A stretch of 64,000 bases of DNA, taken from Forficula auricularia. Its lineage: Eukaryota; Arthropoda; Insecta; Dermaptera; Forficulidae. The stretch covers positions 20,613,539-20,677,538 of the forward strand of contig JALMQS010000085.1 of the NCBI GenBank assembly GCA_024734495.1. The letters run 5' to 3'. Position 1 is the first letter of the stretch, and each line of letters opens with the position of its first letter. The notes under the pieces are model-generated. The model was not told the DNA's origin. It was given only the letters and a program-made list of their open reading frames with translations, and did no database searches. The position numbers and the translations under genes are program-made. This document shows positions 13,635-26,285 of this stretch, one piece after another.

Positions 13635-13638
<4 letters not shown>

Positions 13639-13690
<52 letters not shown>
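13639..13690. repeat. (TA)n microsatellite
   Basis: About 25 TA dinucleotides in an uninterrupted run. Confidence 0.95.
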
Positions 13691-13692
<2 letters not shown>

Positions 13693-13811
13693 TACAATTT
13701 TTGCTCGTTTAATAAGAGTAGATATGTTAAATAGGATCACAAGAGGTTGTCGTCTACTAGATTTGAGACGGAATGTATTATTTTTAATTATATGTCAGAA
13801 GGGTTATTTTC

Positions 13812-13895
13812 ACCCCCTCCCCGGGAATCGAACCCGAGGGCCAATCCTACCAGGCGAACTCTTCTATGAGATATGTATTGCGCTAAGTATAGGAA
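13812..13895 (-). repeat. tRNA-like / SINE head fragment
   Basis: On the minus strand a B-box-like GGTTCGATTCCCGG lies downstream of an A-box-like tagcgcaatac, at tRNA-like spacing. The cloverleaf does not close well, so this is more likely a SINE head or tRNA pseudogene than a working tRNA. Confidence 0.4.
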
Positions 13896-15698
13896 CTTAA
13901 AGCTTACTTCTATCGGCAATTTGAACTTTTATATGTAATAAGCTATACGCATGCAAACGCGATCACTATTGTCTTTAACATCGTTGATCAAACGGGAACC
14001 AGTGTTTTCATTAATCCAATTTTTTTATATTATTTCTGAATAAAATTTTCTATCTAATTAATAATATTGGATAGTTTAAAGCTCTATTTATCTCATTCCT
14101 AAAGGGGATAACTTCATCAAGAAGAAATGTTTTGTTAATAAAAATGTATAGTAATTTATTAAAAGGCGCATTAGTTACATGAGGAAGTAAAGTATCATGT
14201 AACATATAAACATCAAAATGTTTGTCACTGCTCTCAGACCTAGAATTTGTCTCCCTGGTTACATTCTTGATGGCTATTCGAGCGAGTGAACAGGGTGACG
14301 GCTCGAAAGCTAGTGAATCACTTTACGGAACTGAGCATGCAATTTTTTGCCATCTTATATGTTTTATAGCCCCTCTCGAGTAAGTTAATGCCGGAATAGA
14401 GCACTATAAAATGAGATTGAAAGTGAGTTATCATCCACTGAGAGCTAATCAACAAGCGAATTTAATGTCTGTATTCACACAATTCGAAAGCCAGTTGAAA
14501 ATACAAACAATGTTAAACTTGTGGAACACCAAATTCATAATCAAAATGTGGCTTTTAGAGAAAGTCTTATGAAAAATAAAAAAATTTATTTTATTTCAAT
14601 CTCCCTTTTTATTTATAATAAAATAATATGAAATCGGGAATAGGAAAATTAAATGGTTTTAGAAACGAGAAAAATAATAACACTTAACCCTTTGAGACCC
14701 CTTGTACACGAACATGTACACACTGTAAAAAGAAATTGTAAATTTACTATATGTTTACAATACAAATAGATAGGAAATTTACAAGATTGCATAGAGTAAA
14801 AAAAAATACTATATTATTTGGTAAAATCACATTAACATAAAGTGTAACATTACTTTTTTCATGTATTAATTAGATAAGTATTACTAAAAAACATGTAAGA
14901 TTACAATTAAAAAGTTTTGAGGCCGGACTTCCCATTTTTTATAGTAAAATTATGTAAGAAATTTTTAACAGTGTGCCGAATCATGTACACTACTAATATT
15001 GTAGAAATCTATTTCAAAAATATATTTGAGTATGCCCTAGCAACATATTTAATTACAAAAATATTTATTTTTTCAGGTCTGAGGGGTTATCAAAAAGTCC
15101 CATACGAATTATATTATGTTTTTGAGTCATATAAGAAACAAAATAAGTATTTCAAATACTACTTTTGGATACTAACTACTAGTATATTAAATATAGAAGT
15201 TCATATTTCAGAAAAAAGCGGACTTTAAATTGCTAAAGAAGGGATGAACACAACCCTTCTCACAGGTAATAAAAATTATTCGTGACAATCGGATTTAGTA
15301 GATGACACTCTCTCTTGATTACTTTAGATTAGTAAATATGGTCAGATGTTATATGGTTTCATTTATTAATGTGTAACAGTGTAATTTAGATAAGATCTAG
15401 ATTATAGTCGGTTTAATTTTTGAAGTCAGTGAGATGGGTTTGAACTCAGATCTCTTCATCCGGAACGAACGCTACCCTAACATGGCCCTCAGATTTACTC
15501 TCTTTAAAAAGAGACTTAACAGACTCACTTATGTGCGTTATCTTTTTAAGAAAATTATTCAGGAGTATGCTTTATATCAGTGAGTTAATCAACTGATTGC
15601 AGAAATGATGTTTTGATGGTTGAATTGTTTATCGAAACCAGCAAGACTCACAAATATAGACGCTTACACACCTTGTTCTGGAGTCATTTTTAAACATT
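13896..15698. other. AT-rich spacer, no supported gene
   Basis: The plus-strand frame 14917-15228 (103 codons) is rich in Ile, Phe, Tyr and Lys, as expected from AT-rich DNA, and has no known motif. Confidence 0.4.
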
Positions 15699-15710
15699 AA
15701 CCTCAGCACC

Positions 15711-15883
15711 AGGGGGTCGGGTTAGACCAGCGGTTAGCATACAAGCCTACTAATCAAGTGTACCCGGGTTCGAATCCGTCTCGAGGCAACCGGCTAAAAA
15801 TCTGATCCCTACATATAGAAATCGTAAATAAATAATAGTATCGTAAATTGGCTGATGGCTAGAAGGGCCGAAAAGCCAAAAAA
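15711..15883 (+). mobile_element. tRNA-derived SINE with 12-bp target duplication
   Basis: The 5' half is tRNA-like: A-box region tagaccagcggttagca and B box GGTTCGAATCC, the RNA polymerase III promoter elements. The 3' end is an A-rich tail. The 173-bp insertion is flanked by the perfect direct repeat aacctcagcacc (15699-15710 and 15884-15895), the mark of target-primed reverse transcription. The 3' region ggctgatggctagaagggcc presumably matches a partner LINE, not identified here. Confidence 0.85.
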
Positions 15884-15895
15884 AACCTCAGCACC

Positions 15896-17039
15896 TGAAA
15901 ACAACTAACTAGGTATCGAAATTTCGTTGATTGTGGATTTTTCTCATTAAAAATATGTTGAAATCTAAGTGGTTTCACCCGAAACTTCTTTTTGATGATC
16001 ATTAAGAAAATCACTTGAGATTCCAACTACTGTTTCCGAGATGTTATGATTGATTTATATTTTACCATCCTCTTACTTAACTCCTGTCTAATATCGGCAA
16101 TTCAAACTTTAATAATCAACTCATTTCTTGTCATAGAGGCCAAGAAAATTAAAATAAGACTTTTTCTTGGTTAAAAATTTTAAAAAAATTTAATGGTTTA
16201 TTGATTTGTATTGTAGAATGTAGAGAATACAGAGATATTAAAAAAATTAAAAAAAAATTGATTCAGGGGACCTTCAAACATAAATATCTGCAAAAAATCT
16301 GATTTTTTTCTGAATAGTAAAATTAAAACAAAAAGAAAATGGAATAATAGTGGAAACTATAGATCTCTACTCAGTTTAGTTTTTATAAAAAAAGGAAAGT
16401 GCAGAAACGTTTCTACAATGGGTACAGAGATTAATATAAATATAGTAACGTCAAAATTATTTTTTAATTTGATCACTTGTTTATAAATTGCATTCAGGGT
16501 GTCTAGAAATTTTTTGAAGGTCACAGGTGCATATTCCAGACAGGTGCAAAATTGAGCTTTGTTTGGTGTAAGAAGTTGAGTAGGCGTAAAACAGGGTCTT
16601 GACCTGAATAGAAAGTCAAGTTTCCTTGAGGCAGATTTTTCTACAAAGATAATATGGTCACTGTGAGATAGGGTAGTCACTCAACATTGGGTAATTTCTC
16701 AAAAGATTCAAATTAAACTATTCAAATGGACGAAAATTTCTAACGATTTCTATGCGCCTAGAAGCCTAGACAACCACACTTGCATTAAAATTGACTAAGA
16801 TGTCAGTCAGATGGAGCAAATTGTTTATTCTATCTTTAGATGATTGCGCAGATGCGCACATACCTGATTGCTAACTAACTCAGTTGAGAGTCAGATTTTC
16901 TAGCAGTTTATATAAACTTATACTAAGATTTAGGTTCAAGACCAGGTTATTAATTAAGATTAGCCAAAATCTGTGGTATGAAATGTTTAAAACTTTAAAT
17001 ATATTCAGACATATTTAAGTAGTATCTTTATTTAGAAAT
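15896..17039. other. AT-rich spacer
   Basis: No gene is supported. The minus-strand frame at 16357-16680 shows no family features. Confidence 0.4.
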
Positions 17040-18170
17040 AACTAGCTGCAAGGCCCGCCTTCGGCGGCTCTCTTGATAGCCAGGGGGCACGCCCCCTGAA
17101 CCCCCAACCCACGAACCCCTCCCTCACACTCCACTCCCAACCACCACACCCCCCCGAAATCCACCCAGCACCCCTAACTCCTGCACCATGCACCCGTGCC
17201 CAACCCCCACCCCCACACTACCACCCCAACACTCCATCCCGCACCCCTTCCACCTCGGACCCCCAACCCACGAACCCCAACCTCACCCCCCCCACCACCA
17301 CCACCAGCCCAAACTACACCCCACCCACCTCGGACCCCCACCCCCGTACCACCCCACTACGCCACTGGACCCTTACCTGAACCCCCCGCGCGCTCCACCC
17401 CCCATTCCATCCCGCACACACATGCCCTAACCCACCCCCACTCAACCCCCGTACCCACACCCCTACCCGCACCATCGCTCCACCCCCGTACCCACACCCC
17501 TACCCGCACCATCACTCCACCCCCGCACCCAGTTTTTGCATTTCTAGCCTTCTAGTGACCCACAGATTATGTATACAAAATTTGGTTGAGTTTGGTCCAA
17601 GAGCAAGAATTTACATATTTTTCACCCCCCCCCTTTTGGGTGGTTAGTTTTTGCATTTCTAGCTCTCTAGAGACCCACAGATTATGTATACAAAATTTGG
17701 TTGAGTTTGCTCCAAGGGCAAGAATTTACATTTTTTCACCCTCCCCCCCTTTTTGGGTGGTTTTTGGGGAAATTTTTTAAACAAAAGTTGTCAGAAATCA
17801 CATCCCCTACAACTTTGTTTATTATAAAATTTGCCGTAGGGTTAATAGTTTAGGAGTTATTTGATCATTTTCATTCGTGCGCCCCCCCAAACCCCCTTCT
17901 GGGGTCAAAATATCAAAACGTTATATAGCTAAAAACGTAAGTTAGAAATCGTCTGATGTAAATATGAAATTTCATAATAATCCCTTCAGTCGTTTTTACG
18001 TGAATCGTGAGCAACTTTTCGGAAACCACTGAAACAGACATACATACAGACAGAAATTTTGTTGAGGGTGTTTTCGTTCATAACTTTGCTTGAAACGTGT
18101 GCAACCAAAATTTGGCGTGATTTGGAGCAATTGTACAGACAAAACATTAATTTTATATATATAAGCTATG
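17040..18170 (+). repeat. GC-hairpin / C-rich repeat, longest copy
   Basis: Starts with aaggcccgccttcggcgg (a GC hairpin), followed by about 450 bp of C-rich low-complexity sequence (17100-17530). Next come two direct ~115-bp copies containing cacagattatgtatac (17520-17635 and 17640-17755), then a tail with gaaattttgttgagggtg and gtgtgcaaccaaaatttgg. Pieces recur inverted at 27085-27225, 28050-28240 and 60490-60655. It is probably a non-autonomous transposon. The Pro/His/Thr-rich frames inside it are composition artefacts. Confidence 0.6.
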
Positions 18171-18537
18171 AGCTTCAATATTATTGGATCATATGCTGAT
18201 AAATTCTTTTGATAAACAGTAACAAAAGAGAGTTAGTTTAACAAGAATTATTATTGTGGAAGAAGTTTGTTACATTCAACTCGAAGTTAATATTGAAGTA
18301 AGAATTGTCTATTTGATTATTTTTTCAGTCAATTTTAATTAACCATTAAAATTTTGTTCATTTATTGTCGGCTTGCTTAGTCAAGTTACTCGTGTATACC
18401 TGACTGTTAGCTAAATTAGCTAATAGTAGTCAGAGATTTTGGGGATAATTACCGAGTAGGCTCATCAAACCTACTGAGCTGAGAAGAGTTTGTAATCCAA
18501 TTGAAAATTTTCCCATTTTTAAAATGTTATTATTTAT

Positions 18538-18773
18538 TCAAATTTAGGGAACGAAGAAAAGATTATTTTTATTACAGACAAAAGGATCAGCCGGGGCTCG
18601 AACCAAGGATCTTTGCATTAGTTTGGGTTCGGGGATCAGTAGCTTAGGTGGATATAGGAGGTAAACCTCTTAATGACAAAGCATTGCAGTACATATGCAA
18701 AGATCCCGGGTTCAAGCCCCGTCTGATCCTTTTGTCTGTAATAAAAATAATCTTTTCTTCGTTCCCTAAATTT
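18538..18773. repeat. palindrome built on a tRNA-like unit
   Basis: Arms of about 72 bp (caaatttagggaacgaag and its inverse) surround a tRNA-like segment at 18633-18729. That segment has a 7-bp acceptor-like pair (GGATCAG/CTGATCC), an A-box-like tagcttaggtgg and a T-arm-like CCGGGTTCAAGCCCCG. At 97 nt it is long for a tRNA, and the D and anticodon arms do not fold convincingly. The left arm repeats the T-arm in inverse orientation, so two SINE/tRNA halves appear joined head to head. Confidence 0.6.
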
Positions 18774-19899
18774 GAATTTGTTATTAATTGTCTTTACACG
18801 GCCTCGTTGGGGTCGCGCCCCGGGTGAAGAGAAAATTATTTTCGATCTTTGGGGTCTGCGATCGATTGGGAGGCGCTGGAATAATTAATTGTTTAGTTAT
18901 TATTTATATTGCTTATTAATTAGAAACGTAGCTGTTAAAGCTTTTATTTTTGTGATTAATTTTATTAAGAGATGAAATTTGATTAAAATCCCATATTATT
19001 AATTATAATTATTTATTGAACTCGAACAAATAATACAATCATATTATTCAATGCTTATTAATTAACTTTTATAATCACTGATAAGTGGAAAAAAAATCAG
19101 GGATGGTATTTAATAACTTAGTTATGATCACTAAAAAAAAAAAAAAAAAAAACGAAGATCGTAAAGTTTTTTATGGTAGCCAAAATGTAAGTTTTTCCGA
19201 AACAAGGAACTCTGCTGTCCATCTTAAAAACTTACGGGTGAAAAATACATAAAATTGAAAAAAAAATAATAAAAACAAATATACAGGGATCGAAAAAACT
19301 ACACCTTTAGTTCAGCTTGCGAGCTCAACACATTCATTTGATCTCAAAAAATTTTAAGCCAACAGAATTTGCAGAAAATGCATGGAATCTTAAAAAATCT
19401 TATATTTTTTTTGTAATTTAAATAAATAATTGAATCACCAAAATATTTACAAATTTATTGATTTTTATTAGTAATAAATCTACAAAAATTGTCTTGACTA
19501 TCTATTTAGGCAAGTGAAGAGCTAGAGAATGAATATGTTAAGTGACATAAATAAGATAAAATAAATAAATTTTTTGCTGGAAGAACATGTTAGTATTTCC
19601 TTTGCTTGTGTGTTGGTCCTTGGTTTGATAAAGCTTCAACAGAGGCGGTATTGAGAAGATGAAGATGTTATGTACATGATTATAAGTTATAACATATAAC
19701 AGATAAGCTCTAAGAGGATTTTATCAAGTTTTATTTAACTTGACATGTTCATTCACTAAGCTCTTCACTTATCATTTATTGTTATTGTTGAAATTTTAGG
19801 GTATTTATGCTACAACTGGTAATATATTCACTTAACAACACAATGAGATTTAATTCTAAGTAAAACATCAACGAGCGTGCATGCGTAGAAATTGCCGTA
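18774..19899. other. AT-rich spacer
   Basis: Contains a short GC patch (18790-18880) and an A-run at 19131-19152. No gene was recognised. Confidence 0.4.
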
Positions 19900-20345
19900 T
19901 ACTATTATGTAATGTTGAAATAAGAGCGTAAAGCAGCCTCGTCTAAAAGGCCTGGCTTAATTGGTTTATTGAATATGATAGAAAACGCAAGAGCGAATAG
20001 AGAAAGGCTTAGGCTAAGGAAGCAGCGAGGGAGGCCTTTGTTTGCCTGTTTGCCTGAGGTCTGTGGAGGACCCTTTGGGTACCTCAATCGCGGCGAGGTC
20101 ACTCGCTTCTTCTGAACGGCGTCCACAAACGACAGCCTCCAACAGAAGGAACGGAACCGTCTCCAAAAACAGCCAGCAGCACGAGATGACAGCGTGAGAG
20201 ATTGGCAAAAAATCCATTTGCATATTGGCAGGATTTATTTTTTACCCCAGATGAATGGGTACCTGAACAAACTGATAGTTCATTTTGAGGGCGCGCGGAT
20301 ACAGCCCTATGTATTTGCACATGAGATGGAATTATATTAAAATCA
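19900..20345. other. GC-balanced island, unassigned
   Basis: Unlike its surroundings, this block has near-even base composition, several CpGs and three overlapping minus-strand frames (about 60-86 codons) with no family signature. It could be a host exon, a promoter/5' UTR, or part of an unrecognised repeat. No splice or TATA evidence settles it. Confidence 0.35.
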
Positions 20346-20928
20346 GAAGGCTTAATCATTATGTGTTAAATAGCAACTTACGTCGCATTTATAATAAACA
20401 TGAGTTAGATTGGTGCCTCTGGGAAGTCTCAAAGAGGAGGAAAGAAATATAATTCCTAATGAGAAATCAATGAAATTGTCCTCTGCTTGATGCAAATAAT
20501 ACATATATATATATATATATACCAGATATACCATATCTTATTATATTAAACGAGCAAAAATTGTATATATATCCAGTCGGGTTCTCGAAAACGTCTCTAA
20601 CGATTTGGATGAAATTCACGGGTTAGGAGGGTTTTGTGTTGGACATTCGATCTGTCACGGTCTCATCTTAGGCAAAGTTGTTTTTTATGGGTTTTTTGTT
20701 AATTGAAATAATTATTCACAGGTGGTTGTTTGAATAAAAATGTATATTTACATTTTTATTCAATTTCCTTTTAATAAATAATTGGTTTTTTAATTTTATA
20801 TCCCACAATAAGATTATTACAATTATTATTATATATTAAAAATTGGGCAATTTAATGAGTTGGAGGAGAAATTGGAGATTATTGAAGGATGGAATTGAAA
20901 TTTAATTGAGTTGGATGAATTGATTATC

Positions 20929-22480
20929 GGAAAAGAGGTTTTTTTATTTAATTAGTTTTTTCCCTCTTATTAAAAACAAGGACTAAAAAGATGATCAAGG
21001 ACAGTCGATGGTGGAGAAGTAATCTCCGAAGTCAAAGCTCAAATATAATGAATACATTAATTCATGTAAAATAATTGGTTCAATAAAATTAGAAATTAAA
21101 TTAGAAAATTTAATTGAGTTTTAAGTCTCACAAATATTAATTTGACAATTTAATTGATGAACTCAAAAATTGTTATTTAATTTGGAAGAAGGCAGAGGGA
21201 ATTGAAGGAAACCAATCGACTTGATTGGGGAATAATGGAATTAAAATAATTATCGGAAAAGAGGTTTTTTATCTAATTAGGTTTTTCCTCTTATTAAAAA
21301 CAGGGACTAAAGATGAATAAGGACACTCGATGTTGGAGAAGTAATCTCCGGAATCGAAGCAAAAATACAATGTATACATTAATTAATGTAAAATAATTGG
21401 TTTAATAAAATTTAAAAAAAAAATTTAATTTGAAAAAAATAATTATACCGTATTTATTTATATACCTATATACATACTGGAGGCTAGAAATGCAAAAACT
21501 GAGTGCGTGGGCGGGGGTGCAGGAGGTGGGGTGCAGTGGTGGGGTGGAGAGGTCGGGGTGGAGGTACAGGGTTTTGGGGGCGGGTGGGGTGTGGGTGTGG
21601 GGTAGGAGGGTGCAGGAGGTGGGGTGAAGTGGTGGGGGTCCCGGTGCGAGGGGGGGGGGGCGGGTTTTGGGGATCAATATATAGCTATTAACTAAAGCAA
21701 AATTTACCGAGCATCGCTCGGTGGCCAGGTACTATATATAAATATGTATAATTGCATATATCAATGGCGGTTGGTGACTTTTCAACCAGGGAATGCTGTC
21801 CAAAAAAGTACCCTTAATTTTTTGAAATTTTATTTTAATCTTCGCTTTTTTTCAAATTTCATTGAATACAACATCATCTTCGTTATTTTTCAAATTAAAA
21901 TTAAATTTTAATAGGTTGGAGTTGGTGGTGTTTCACAATAAGAAAAAAAAATGAATGGGCCTCATCCACATAAGCTCACGGGGGAAGTGAAACCTTAATT
22001 TTAAAAACCACTAATAGCTCACGAAAAATCAATTTATTAAAATTAGAAAATTTGAACTATTATTTTAGAAAAATAATGGAATTGGAATAATTATCGGAAA
22101 AGAGGTTTTTTTATTTAATTAGTTTTTTCCTGTTATTAAAAACAAGGACTAAAAAGATGATCAAGGACAGTCGATGGTGGAGAAGTAATCTCCGAAGTCG
22201 AAGATCAAATACAATGTATACATTAATTAATGTAAAATAATTGGTTCAATAAAATTAAAAAAAAATATTTTTTAGGATGAGAGAAGAAAAAATCGGAAGA
22301 GGTTTTTTTATTTAATTAGATTTTTCGTCTTATTAAAAACAAGGACTAAAAAAGATGTTGGCAAGCTCAAGAAGTTCAAGGACAGTCGATGGTGGGTAAG
22401 TAATCTCCGAAGTCGAAGCTCAAATACAATGTATACATTAATTCATGTAAAATAATTGGTTCAATAAAATTAAAAAAAAA
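20929..22480 (+). repeat. ~160-bp repeat units, four copies
   Basis: Units beginning cggaaaagaggttttttt and ending aaaataattggttcaataaa start at about 20929, 21255, 22095 and 22293. Shared inner blocks are attaaaaacaaggactaaaa and ggagaagtaatctccgaag. The last two are nearly adjacent, and the others are separated by other repeats. Confidence 0.75.
21480..21740 (-). repeat. GC-hairpin repeat, inverted copy
   Basis: On the minus strand it starts at the hairpin ccgagcgatgctcgg (about 21706-21722) and runs into a C-rich tail, seen as a G-rich run on the plus strand at 21500-21665. It matches the layout at 13223-13480. Confidence 0.55.
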
Positions 22481-23390
22481 ATATTATTTTAAAACACACT
22501 ACAGAGTCCAAAGGGCCTAGCCCCTTGGCCAGCAAGATGCCCCTCAAGGGTTGTCTCATATTTCCCCTCTATTGGCTCATTTACCCTTTATTGTAACAAA
22601 AAATTCAAACAGATACGTCGCTACAGAAGTTTTATTTCAAAAATAAATAAATAAAACTTATTATAATTTTAAAATGTTTCACTATAAACCTACAGCGCGC
22701 TCCTTAAGTTTTTTCTAATTTAACATTAGATTTTTTTTAAATATATTTTGGGACCTTCGCTCCAAACGGATACTGCTTTTTGTGAGTGAGAGTAAGAGTC
22801 AGAAATTAATTCTTGTGACTTAAACTCTACAGTCCCTGAGATGGAAATGAAAAAACTTCCTCAATGAAGCAGCCTGTCCTATAAGAAAATTGTAAATTTC
22901 TCCTAATGCTATTGGTATGACTTGTCTATAGCGCTTTTAGTTATTTCCGATCTTATATATTGAGAGTTCTTAGAAATGGATTATTCCAAAAATTCCCGAA
23001 TTATCTTTATTTATTCTTTTTTTGTATTATTACTATTTTAATAGTTCCTCCGCGAGAACAATTTTTATTTGACTCAAACTGGTCTAGACTTGTCTTTGAC
23101 ATGCTTGAACTGGAAGTTATATATACCAGGCAGGGACTTCAATCCTATCGGCACCCAAACTTTCATTTTAATTACCCCTTAAAACAATGCAACAATTTTA
23201 TTTCATTTCAAGTACCATTGTACTTTTCAAAACAAAAATTGTTTTTTTAGAAATATTTGAAATAACGGATAATAATTTGAAAATTTAAATAAAGATCCTC
23301 CTTGAAATTATGAAGTCAACCTTATAATATATTTATGAAAATACTCTGAATGTTTGAAATTTTAGGGATGCGCCGCATCCACAGCAATAG
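21757..23390 (+). mobile_element. hAT-type MITE copy, interrupted
   Basis: 21760-21905 and 22726-23385 match the left and right parts of the MITE at 8729-9324 (gcggttggtgacttttca, aacggatactgctttttgtg, gggatgcgccgcatccacag). About 820 bp lies between them, including two of the ~160-bp repeat units. The far right terminus is missing. Confidence 0.65.
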
Positions 23391-24644
23391 TTAAAATATT
23401 AATAAAAATAAAAAATTCACTGTGTTTTAAAATGATTGTTTTTTTTTTTTTTGATCTTGACAGTGTATAAAGGAATAATTTATTTATTATTTAAATATTT
23501 GTTCATAATTTATTAGTCACTAGTGTTGACACTTTTAATTGTTTAAAAGGTATTAATTAGTCGCAGGACTTAATCTGTTTGCATAGCAATTGGTCTTTAG
23601 TTATATTGCAAGAATATGCGGGCTATCAAATATATAACAGAGGCAACATAGCCACGACGGTCATTTGTTCATTAGTGCCGTTCCGTTACAGGTGGGATAG
23701 CTCATTTTCAAAGGAAACTAAGTAGCTTATACATTCGTGAGTTTATTTATCTTACAAGGAATGGGTATCCCTTTAATTACCACCATTTCATGTTTTTTTT
23801 TGTTACTTTTATAAACAGAATTTATAACCGAATAAAATAGGTATTCAGAATAAAGAAGGACTCTACTCATGTCGATGAAAGTGAAACTAGCTGGGCGGCG
23901 ATAGTAATATAAGTACTCGAAAAGATTATATTTTAAGAAATATTAATTATTTTGTCATCACTTTTGATAGTACGTGAGTTCATTAGTTAGTAGGTACGTT
24001 ACTAAATTTTGAAACTAGGGTGGATATCAAAACGAAATTTCAATGTAGTTTATTTGTATTGAAATTAAGAGCTGATTAGATTTTGGTTGAAATCGAAAAG
24101 AAAATTAAGGGGGAGGGATTCTTAAAAAATTAAAATTATAAAATTTCAATCTAAAAAATCAATTAGTTGAAATTTACTTTAAAGGGGTGTTATAATTTAT
24201 TTCGGGGACGAAAATTGGGGTTGAAAGGGGGGGGGGTTCAAAAAGATAGAACTAACAATTTAAGTTCTAACCTTCCAAAGGGTCTTTTGATCCATGGTGA
24301 CTATTGTTATCCTACTAACCTGGACCCCGTTGAACCCCCCTACATTATTACATGTCAAATCATAACCGTCCTCCACTTTGCTTATTATCCTTTAAATTTT
24401 TTAGTCACCGAATTATGGGACTCATGACTTTACCCACATTAGGAATCGTTTAGTTTAACAAAAACATTTGACTTGAAATCAAAAGACAAGATTTTAATAT
24501 CTTAGCGATTTTAGACCTCGATCCGAGGTTTCTCCTCCCTGATCGATTTGTACGATATTTCCTAATAAAAATGACGCACTCTGGGAAATTGATAGTGATA
24601 GGTCCAATATTAATTAAAAAAAAATATTTATAGCGATGTAATTA
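23391..24644. other. AT-rich spacer
   Basis: No gene is supported. The frame 24167-24427 has no family features. Confidence 0.4.
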
Positions 24645-24646
24645 TA

Positions 24647-25168
24647 CTGTGTTTCAAAAAAAGTGGAACACTTGAAAACATTTTAAAATGGGGTAGGGAT
24701 TCAAAGTATGGATTGGCCAGCTTGCAGTCCGGACTTAAAACCCATTAAGCATGTATGGGACATGCTGGGAAGGCGAATCCGTGCTAGAGATCGTGCTCCA
24801 GAGACCATTCAGCAGCTCTGAGACTTCCTCCAAGAAGAGTGGGAAAATCTGGACCATACGCAGGTTGTATGGATAGGAGGCTGGCGGCTGTGATTCAAAC
24901 GAGGGGCGGTAATATTTCTTACTAGAACTTGAAATTTGTGAGAATTTTTTGAGAATTTTGTGATTAAAAAAAAGACCAAAAAAAATGAAAAATTTTGATT
25001 TTATATATTTGTAGTACCTACTTAAGAATTGTATTCATTGTGATAGTGTTTAAAAATAATTCGACATGTATATAATCTATTAAAAGTTTAAATAAAAAAT
25101 ACAAATTTTGATATTTCTTTGAAAAAATCCGAATTTTTCAAGTGTTGCACTTTTTTTGAATCGCAGTG
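24647..25168 (+). mobile_element. internally deleted Tc1/mariner element
   Basis: The ends are inverted repeats: left ctgtgtttcaaaaaaagtgg, right as its inverse with tttttttgaatcgcagtgta, each bordered by TA. Only 522 bp remain, enclosing a transposase 3' fragment. It is non-autonomous and would need a transposase supplied elsewhere. Confidence 0.85.
24708..24925 (+). pseudogene. Tc1-like transposase C-terminal fragment
   Basis: The translated fragment begins M-D-W-P-A-C-S-P-D-L-N-P-I-K-H-V-W-D. This is the signature around the second catalytic Asp of Tc1-family DD34E transposases (WPxxSPDLNPIE), with the usual Glu replaced by Lys in NPIK. A stop codon interrupts the frame after Q-Q-L, and the N-terminal DNA-binding and first-Asp regions are absent. 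It cannot encode an active transposase. Confidence 0.85.
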
Positions 25169-25170
25169 TA

Positions 25171-26285
25171 TTTCTTTAGAAGACCAAAATGGAATAGTTC
25201 ATATAGAGAATTATCAATATATATCCTAGACCCGTTGATCGTTACGTAGGCATATACGAGGGCATATACTACCTTACGGAAAAATCTCTATGTGAAAATG
25301 AAGTGACCGAAAGGGGGGAAACGGATCAAAAATATTTAAAATGCTAAAATTTTCAAAGTAAAATACTAGAAAGCTATTTATCTTAAAAGAGCCCCTTATT
25401 TAAAAGGAGATATGATTAATTGCTAATAGACCCAAAATTAAGGAGAAGAGGTTCTTTCGTAAATAATTATATATTATTTTATTAAATATTAAATATAAGA
25501 GAGGAAGCAGGTGTATGGTAAAATTATGTGGATGGGCACATCAATTTATTTGTCACTGGTTTTGTTTTCCGGGCGGAAATTCTGATATGTCAGATGCACT
25601 AGACCAGGGATGGGTTATAAAATTTGGATGCGGGCCAGATAAGAAATAATAAATTAGGAAAGTATTTCATGTCATTTCCGCGCAAGAGCATTAGGATATA
25701 CAAGACTATTGAATAAATGGATTGGAGTCGACGTTATCTTTTTGACTAGAAGGTCTTCAATTTAGTTTGCTTTTCTCGTGTCCTATAATATCTTCAAACC
25801 TTCAGACCCAGCTTTATTAAGACTTTTTTAACACCGCCTATGACAGCAAGAGAATTCAAGTCTCAAAAAATTAATCAGGTAAATTAGTTGGATCAATTTG
25901 TTATTAATTTAAATTTGTGAACAGTTGCTTACTCAAAAATGAGGGTTTAAGGTGAAATTTTAATTTTATTGCATTAGAACACATGTTATGGTAGTATTTA
26001 TTTATAATCGCCCACAAGCGATTATACTTATTACTATATATAATAATTTCTTATAATTGAAGTATCAGTTTATCAGGGCAGGTGTTTACGTGGAATAAAT
26101 ATTAAGGAACGGAAACACCCGACCGTTGTGTGCTACTTATTTGGAATTCACAGTATATATTTAATTTTGAAATCCACTTTTTTCGAATACAATTTTTCAA
26201 TAATAATATAATAGAAGAAATTTTCTTTTTGGAGAGAGGACTGGTAGACATTTTAATTGAGAAGTGATGAAAGGCAGTACAAGGA
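25171..26285. other. AT-rich spacer
   Basis: At 25606 the sequence ccagggatgggttataaaat plus gcgggccagat resembles one end of a hAT MITE, with a related opposite end at 35.6 and 36.2 kb. No gene. Confidence 0.4.

Noticed and set aside
17188..17555. Pro/His/Thr-rich frames of 80 and 119 codons
   Set aside because: Low-complexity C-rich repeat; two frames are open at once, as expected from composition.
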